In this document: positions 6,934-10,409 of the stretch, piece after piece
How the letters are laid out: the number at the start of each line of letters is the position of its first letter
How positions within the stretch are numbered: the first letter of the stretch is position 1
Assembly (NCBI GenBank): GCA_028711355.1
Contig: JAQTSL010000109.1
Span: 1-10,409, forward strand
Source: Rhodoferax sp.
GTDB lineage: Bacteria; Pseudomonadota; Gammaproteobacteria; Burkholderiales; Burkholderiaceae_C
Direction: 5' to 3'
Length of the DNA stretch: 10,409 bases
The notes under the pieces: generated by a model
What the model was told of the DNA's origin: nothing
The model's database searches: none
The model's input: the letters and a program-made list of their open reading frames with translations, nothing else
Position numbers and translations under genes: made by a program

Positions 6934-8418
6934 TTAATCAACCCCCTTGACCAAGCTGCCAACAGCGGGCGCAGCGCTGCCGTAATGGCCGTTGATCAAG
7001 CGCAACTGCGCCTCTGCGTTGGGCAGTGGTGAGCTTTTGGCCAGTTGGGCAAAGCCGCCGCGCGGGAACGCCAGCGTTTTCAGCAGCCACGGTCTGGCGG
7101 CGGCGCGCTCGGCCGCGCTGAGCGCCCTGAAACTGTCGCGCGCCTGCGCCAAGGTAGCGTTGGCGGTGCGCAGCGCAGTGGCGTTTTGGGCCGCCGGGAT
7201 CAGCACAAAGATGGTTCGATCGGGGCCGCTGACCAGTGTCGCATCGACCCTCTGCGCCTGCCCCTGCGCGCCTGTGCGGCTGCCAACAAAATGGGTCGCC
7301 GGTAAGCCGTTAAGCGTGAGCCGCTCGGCGTTGCCCTGGCTCGGTTTGATTAGCTTGCGAATTACCTCGTCGTGCGTTTGTCCGGACTGCTTGGGCGCCA
7401 CCTGCACCATCAGCGCAGCATCACCGGCGGCGTTGACCAGCGCCAGTTGCGCCGCGTCGTTGCGGATGGTCCAGCCGGCCGGGGCCGTGAGCGCAATGCC
7501 CAAAGTCGGGTGATAAAAGTTTTGACCTCGCGTCAGTCCTTGCTCGGCACTCTCGCCAAAGGTCAGGCCACGCAGCGCTTGCAGATAGCGCTCGCGCCCT
7601 TCATCGACGTAGTTGCCGCGGTACTGATCCGCCAGCGCAGTAATCTGTTGCAAACGCTGATCATTGCTGGGGTGCGAGGCCAGCCAGTTGCTGCCCGAGC
7701 GGGCCTCGCGACCGGCGGCACGCGCCTGGTCGGCGGCAAAACGCTCCTGGTCTTTCAACGACCCAATCACCCCGATCATGTTGCGCGGGTTGTAGGCGCT
7801 GCGCGACAGATATTCGGCCCCCAGGGTGTCGGCCTGTAGCTCTTGGTCGCGCCCGTAAGAGGCAATATAACCAGCGGCAGCGGTCTGCGACACATTGCTG
7901 GCCAGGCGACCCGCGCCGGCCACACCCTGGCTTTCGAGCACCGCGCCCAGCACAGTGGCGGCCAGCACACCCAGGCCCGCGTCTTGCTGGCGGGTGGCAC
8001 GCTGCGCGCCGTGGCGCGCCGTCACGTGGCCAATCTCATGGCCGATCACCCCGGCCAGCTCGGCCTCGGACTGCAAATACGCCATGATGCCGCGCGTGAC
8101 ATAGACATAACCACCGGGCAGCGCAAAGGCATTGATCTCGGGGCTGTCCAACACGGTAAAGTGCCATTGCAACTGGTCACGGTGCGACAGCTTGGCCAGG
8201 CGTTGGCCCAGGTTGTTAACGTAATTTTGCACCCGCTGGTCCTTGACCGCGCCGTATTCCTGCAACACTTGCTGGTGCGCCTGCGCACCCTGCGCAATTT
8301 CATCCTGCTCACTCATCACCGAGCGTTCGGCCTGGCCGGTGACCGGGTTGACGACCGCGCTGCCGCAGGCTGTGAGCAGGCAGCCAGCAAGTAGCGGGGG
8401 CAATAGGTAGTGGCGCAT
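6934..8418 (-). CDS. M48-family zinc metalloprotease, lipoprotein
   Basis: Complete 494-residue protein. The first 18 residues are a lipoprotein signal ending in the lipobox LLTAC with lipidated Cys18, so it is probably anchored in the outer membrane facing the periplasm. The peptidase domain follows. The zinc-binding HEIGH has H127, catalytic E128 and H131, and the third ligand E193 sits in ELQAD with the family's AD pair. A further half follows that lacks the TPR repeats of BepA. It has a stretch beginning FYHPTLGIALTAPAGW and a last segment (FAQLAKSSPLPNAEAQLRLING) that resembles the C-terminal end seen in many betaproteobacterial M48 proteins. The known role of relatives is quality control of outer-membrane proteins; the substrate here is inferred only. 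The ATG at 8418 is preceded by AAAGGA at good spacing and yields the signal peptide. An in-frame start at 8481 would bury the signal and lies in the repeat array. Confidence 0.92.
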   Translation of the reverse strand: MRHYLLPPLLAGCLLTACGSAVVNPVTGQAERSVMSEQDEIAQGAQAHQQVLQEYGAVKDQRVQNYVNNLGQRLAKLSHRDQLQWHFTVLDSPEINAFALPGGYVYVTRGIMAYLQSEAELAGVIGHEIGHVTARHGAQRATRQQDAGLGVLAATVLGAVLESQGVAGAGRLASNVSQTAAAGYIASYGRDQELQADTLGAEYLSRSAYNPRNMIGVIGSLKDQERFAADQARAAGREARSGSNWLASHPSNDQRLQQITALADQYRGNYVDEGRERYLQALRGLTFGESAEQGLTRGQNFYHPTLGIALTAPAGWTIRNDAAQLALVNAAGDAALMVQVAPKQSGQTHDEVIRKLIKPSQGNAERLTLNGLPATHFVGSRTGAQGQAQRVDATLVSGPDRTIFVLIPAAQNATALRTANATLAQARDSFRALSAAERAAARPWLLKTLAFPRGGFAQLAKSSPLPNAEAQLRLINGHYGSAAPAVGSLVKGVD

Positions 8419-8423
8419 GGGAT

Positions 8424-8429
8424 TCCTTT
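8424..8429 (-). promoter_or_regulatory. Ribosome binding site that decides the M48 protease start
   Basis: AAAGGA on the - strand lies five bases before the ATG at 8418. It supports that start, and the lipoprotein signal peptide that follows, over the upstream in-frame ATG at 8481. Confidence 0.75.
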
Positions 8430-8469
8430 CAAACACATTGCGGGTCAGACCACTCGCGCGAGCGACCTG

Positions 8470-8569
8470 CTCTGTCCCCAACTATCCTGAACCTTGCGGG
8501 ACAGACCTTCAGCTCTGTCCCCAACTATCCTGAACTTTGCGGGACAGACCTTCAGCTCTGTCCCCAACT
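8470..8569. repeat. Tandem array, 43-base period, of TCTGTCCC/GGGACAGA hairpins
   Basis: Two full units (8470-8512 and 8513-8555, one mismatch: C at 8493 against T at 8536) are followed by a 14-base partial third (8556-8569). Five octamer half-sites alternate in orientation at 8471, 8498, 8514, 8541 and 8557. They give two 8-bp stems with 8-base loops at 8498-8521 and 8541-8564. A degenerate sixth half-site (GGGTCAGA) lies at 8442-8449, beside the palindrome CTCGCGCGAG at 8453-8462. The array fills most of the 174-base space between the divergent protease and dbpA genes and belongs to the same family as 4871-4916. Confidence 0.85.
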
Positions 8570-8592
8570 GATTAAATCCCGATAATCATCGC

Positions 8593-9981
8593 ATGACATT
8601 GACCGAAAAAAATCTGTTCAACACTTTGCCGCTGAATCCGGCCACATTGGCTAACCTGGCGCAGTTGGGTTACCTGACGATGACGCCGATCCAGGCCGCC
8701 AGTTTGCCCGCCGCGCTGGCCGGACGTGACCTGATCGCGCAGGCGCAAACCGGCAGCGGCAAAACCGCCGCCTTTGGTGTGGGCCTGTTGGAGCGGCTGA
8801 ACCCGCGCCGCTTTGCTGTGCAGGCGCTGGTGCTGTGCCCCACGCGCGAGCTGGCCGACCAGGTGGCGGTAGAAATCCGCCGCCTGGCGCGCGCGCTGGA
8901 CAACATCAAGATTGTGACGCTGTGCGGCGGTGTGGCGCTGCGCGGCCAGCGGGCCAGTCTTGAAAACGGCGCGCACATTGTGGTTGGCACGCCAGGGCGA
9001 GTGATGGACCACCTGGCGCGCGGCACGCTGAGCCTGGAGGCCCTGAACACGCTGGTGCTGGACGAAGCCGACCGAATGTTGGACATGGGGTTTTTTGACG
9101 ACATGGCCACCGTCATCCGCCAATGTCCGCCCGAACGACAAACCTTGCTGTTTTCGGCCACCTACCCGGATGGCATCGAAAAGCTGGCCAACCAATTCAT
9201 GCGCGCGCCAGCACGTATCACTGTTGTTGCAACTGTGGCCGAGTGCCTGATCGAACAGCGTTTTTACGAGGTTACCCGTGCCACCCGGCTGCCAACCGTG
9301 GCCAAGCTGCTGAACCACTTTAGACCGGTCAGCACGCTGGCGTTTTGCAACACCCGCCAGCAATGCAAAGAGGTGGTAGCGTTCCTGCAAAAGGCCGGTT
9401 TCAGTGCGCTCACGCTGCACGGTGATCTGGAGCAGCGCGAACGCGACCAGGTGCTGGCGCAGTTTGCCAACCGCAGCGTCTCGGTGCTGGTCGCGACCGA
9501 CGTGGCCGCGCGCGGCATCGACATCAAGGAGCTGGCAGCGGTGATCAATGTTGACATCACGCCCGACCCCGAACTGCACGTGCACCGCATCGGTCGCACC
9601 GGGCGCGCGGGTGAACGCGGGCTGGGCTTAAGTCTGGCCAGCCTGGACGAGATGGGCGCGGTCGGCCGGATCGAGCAGTTCCAGCGCCAGCCGTCGGTCT
9701 GGCATACGCTCGAAGAGCTTGCGCCAACCGGCTCCGGGCCGCTGCTCGCGCCGATGGTCACGCTACAAATCTTGGGCGGGCGCAAAGAAAAAATCCGCCC
9801 CGGCGACGTGCTCGGGGCGCTCACCGCCGATGCTGGTTTCAGCCGCGAGCAGATCGGCAAAATCAACGTCACCGACTTCACCACCTTTGTAGCGGTGCAG
9901 CGTGACATCGCACTGGTGGCGCTGCAAAAACTCAACAATGGCCGGGTCAAGGGCAAAAGTGTCAAGGCACGGCTGATTTGA
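8593..9981 (+). CDS. dbpA: ATP-dependent RNA helicase DbpA (DEAD-box)
   Basis: Complete 462-residue DEAD-box helicase, near the 457 of E. coli DbpA. The Q motif uses F9 and Q34. Motif I is AQTGSGKT (51-58), Ia PTRELA (83-88), GG 112-113, Ib TPGR (133-136), II DEAD (157-160), III SAT (188-190), V ARGID (306-310) and VI HRIGRTGR (331-338). What identifies DbpA, rather than RhlE or SrmB, is the C-terminal RRM-like domain (about 387-462). It runs from MVTLQILGGRKEKIRPGDVL through GLS/GFSREQIGKI-type residues to KGKSVKARLI. Known of DbpA: this domain binds hairpin 92 of 23S rRNA, and the helicase acts in late assembly of the large ribosomal subunit. The start ATG has a weak ribosome binding site and lies 23 bases beyond the repeat array, so promoter or leader probably overlaps those repeats. 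Confidence 0.95.
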   Translation: MTLTEKNLFNTLPLNPATLANLAQLGYLTMTPIQAASLPAALAGRDLIAQAQTGSGKTAAFGVGLLERLNPRRFAVQALVLCPTRELADQVAVEIRRLARALDNIKIVTLCGGVALRGQRASLENGAHIVVGTPGRVMDHLARGTLSLEALNTLVLDEADRMLDMGFFDDMATVIRQCPPERQTLLFSATYPDGIEKLANQFMRAPARITVVATVAECLIEQRFYEVTRATRLPTVAKLLNHFRPVSTLAFCNTRQQCKEVVAFLQKAGFSALTLHGDLEQRERDQVLAQFANRSVSVLVATDVAARGIDIKELAAVINVDITPDPELHVHRIGRTGRAGERGLGLSLASLDEMGAVGRIEQFQRQPSVWHTLEELAPTGSGPLLAPMVTLQILGGRKEKIRPGDVLGALTADAGFSREQIGKINVTDFTTFVAVQRDIALVALQKLNNGRVKGKSVKARLI

Positions 9982-9990
9982 GCGCAACGC

Positions 9991-10011
9991 GTGTCAGGCA
10001 ATTTCTGACAC
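9991..10011. terminator. Hairpin after dbpA, possible transcription end
   Basis: GTGTCAG and CTGACAC form a perfect 7-bp stem with a 7-base loop, starting 9 bases after the dbpA stop codon. No T-run follows, so it is at best an imperfect intrinsic terminator. An operator or mRNA-stabilising hairpin is an alternative. Confidence 0.35.
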
Positions 10012-10048
10012 AAGATCGCGCCAAACGCTGACTTCATTTTTAATAAGC

Positions 10049-10067
10049 AAAAGAATACAGTTCTTTT
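10049..10067. promoter_or_regulatory. Palindrome AAAAGAA-N5-TTCTTTT upstream of the small gene
   Basis: A perfect 7-bp inverted repeat with a five-base centre (TACAG) lies in the AT-rich spacer, 49 bases before the ATG at 10116. Its position between dbpA and the small gene suits an operator or promoter element. No regulator is identified, and no convincing -35/-10 pair could be set around it. Confidence 0.35.
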
Positions 10068-10115
10068 CAACGGTTTGCGCTCGGCAAAACGTGTTTGACC
10101 CACTTGGAGCCCCGC

Positions 10116-10382
10116 ATGACAGCCCTGACCGAAACCGCCAACCCTTTTAGCCTGATGATGGAGCCAGAGCTGGTTTTGGCAGCGATGGCGCATTCGACTC
10201 AATTGCGCGCGCTGCGTCGGCACAAATTGCACCCGCTGGACAAACCGCTGATTCCGCTTTCGGCACAAGCGCTGGCCCGGCAAGCCGCTTTGGACGATCA
10301 GATGGCATTGGACGACGACGAATTGCCCGACTTGCCCAATTTGCACGCCCCCGACGCACTGGACGACTACCTGATGAATTAA
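10116..10382 (+). CDS. Small acidic conserved-looking protein of unknown function
   Basis: An 88-residue protein with no recognisable catalytic motif, signal peptide or membrane segment. The N-terminal half has a NPFSLMMEPELVLAAM segment, a basic stretch (LRALRRHKLH) and the motif PLDKPLIPL. The last 25 residues or so are rich in Asp (DDQMALDDDELPDLP, then DALDDYLMN) and probably disordered. I recall small Burkholderiales proteins with the NPF..MM..E.VLAA ... PLD.PLIP pattern, but no function is known to me. The ATG at 10116 is preceded by GGAG at 10106-10109 with six bases between, which supports it over the in-frame TTG at 10095. High codon-position GC and the good ribosome binding site argue that it is real; its frame is also the only sensible one here. 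Confidence 0.75.
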   Translation: MTALTETANPFSLMMEPELVLAAMAHSTQLRALRRHKLHPLDKPLIPLSAQALARQAALDDQMALDDDELPDLPNLHAPDALDDYLMN

Positions 10383-10409
10383 CGGTGATAATCGGCGCCT
10401 TTTACCGAC

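Noticed and set aside
8470..8569. Possible small CRISPR array
   Set aside because: The units are identical across their full 43 bases with no variable spacers, contain nested hairpins, and no cas gene is present.
9264..10346. Long antisense open frame opposite dbpA and the small gene
   Set aside because: It is a by-product of GC-rich codon use: the + strand encodes a DbpA with every helicase motif, and the antisense product is low-complexity Arg/Ser/Pro-rich.

Overview
This is a GC-rich stretch of chromosome from a Gram-negative bacterium, most likely a betaproteobacterium of the order Burkholderiales (Comamonadaceae-like; Rhodoferax or Polaromonas relatives fit best). The assignment rests on protein character: HemW, HemE, PriA and DbpA of proteobacterial type, an AEC carrier and an M48 lipoprotein of the kind seen in that group, and a small 'NPFSLMM...PLDKPLIP' protein. 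It is inference, not a database match. Nearly all DNA is housekeeping coding sequence; no phage, insertion sequence, CRISPR array, rRNA or tRNA was seen.

Left part (1-4706, all + strand): the 3' part of hemW (heme chaperone, radical SAM family; its N-terminus with the Fe-S cysteines is outside the window), then hemE (uroporphyrinogen decarboxylase), then a 348-base non-coding gap, then priA (replication restart helicase). The gap holds three DnaA-box-like nonamers, a perfect match to the IHF consensus and an AT-rich tract. This resembles an origin or a DnaA-controlled promoter and is the most notable non-coding signal here.

Middle part (4924-8418, all - strand): a membrane-anchored SAM-methyltransferase-like protein that resembles the rhodoquinone biosynthesis protein RquA, an AEC-family permease, and an M48-family zinc metalloprotease lipoprotein. 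The protease and permease are consecutive on the - strand and separated by a double-palindrome repeat of 73 bases (6850-6922) that reaches the permease start.

Right part (8593-10382, + strand): dbpA (DEAD-box helicase for 23S rRNA) and a small acidic protein of unknown function.

Two families of short repeats sit between genes. One is built on the octamer TCTGTCCC/GGGACAGA: three copies beyond priA (4871-4916) and five in a 43-base-period tandem array (8470-8569) between the divergent protease and dbpA genes. The other is the 6850-6922 element. Both look like REP/BIME-type extragenic palindromes. Functionally the window combines heme synthesis, DNA replication restart, ribosome assembly and envelope proteolysis, with a possible link to anaerobic quinone metabolism.
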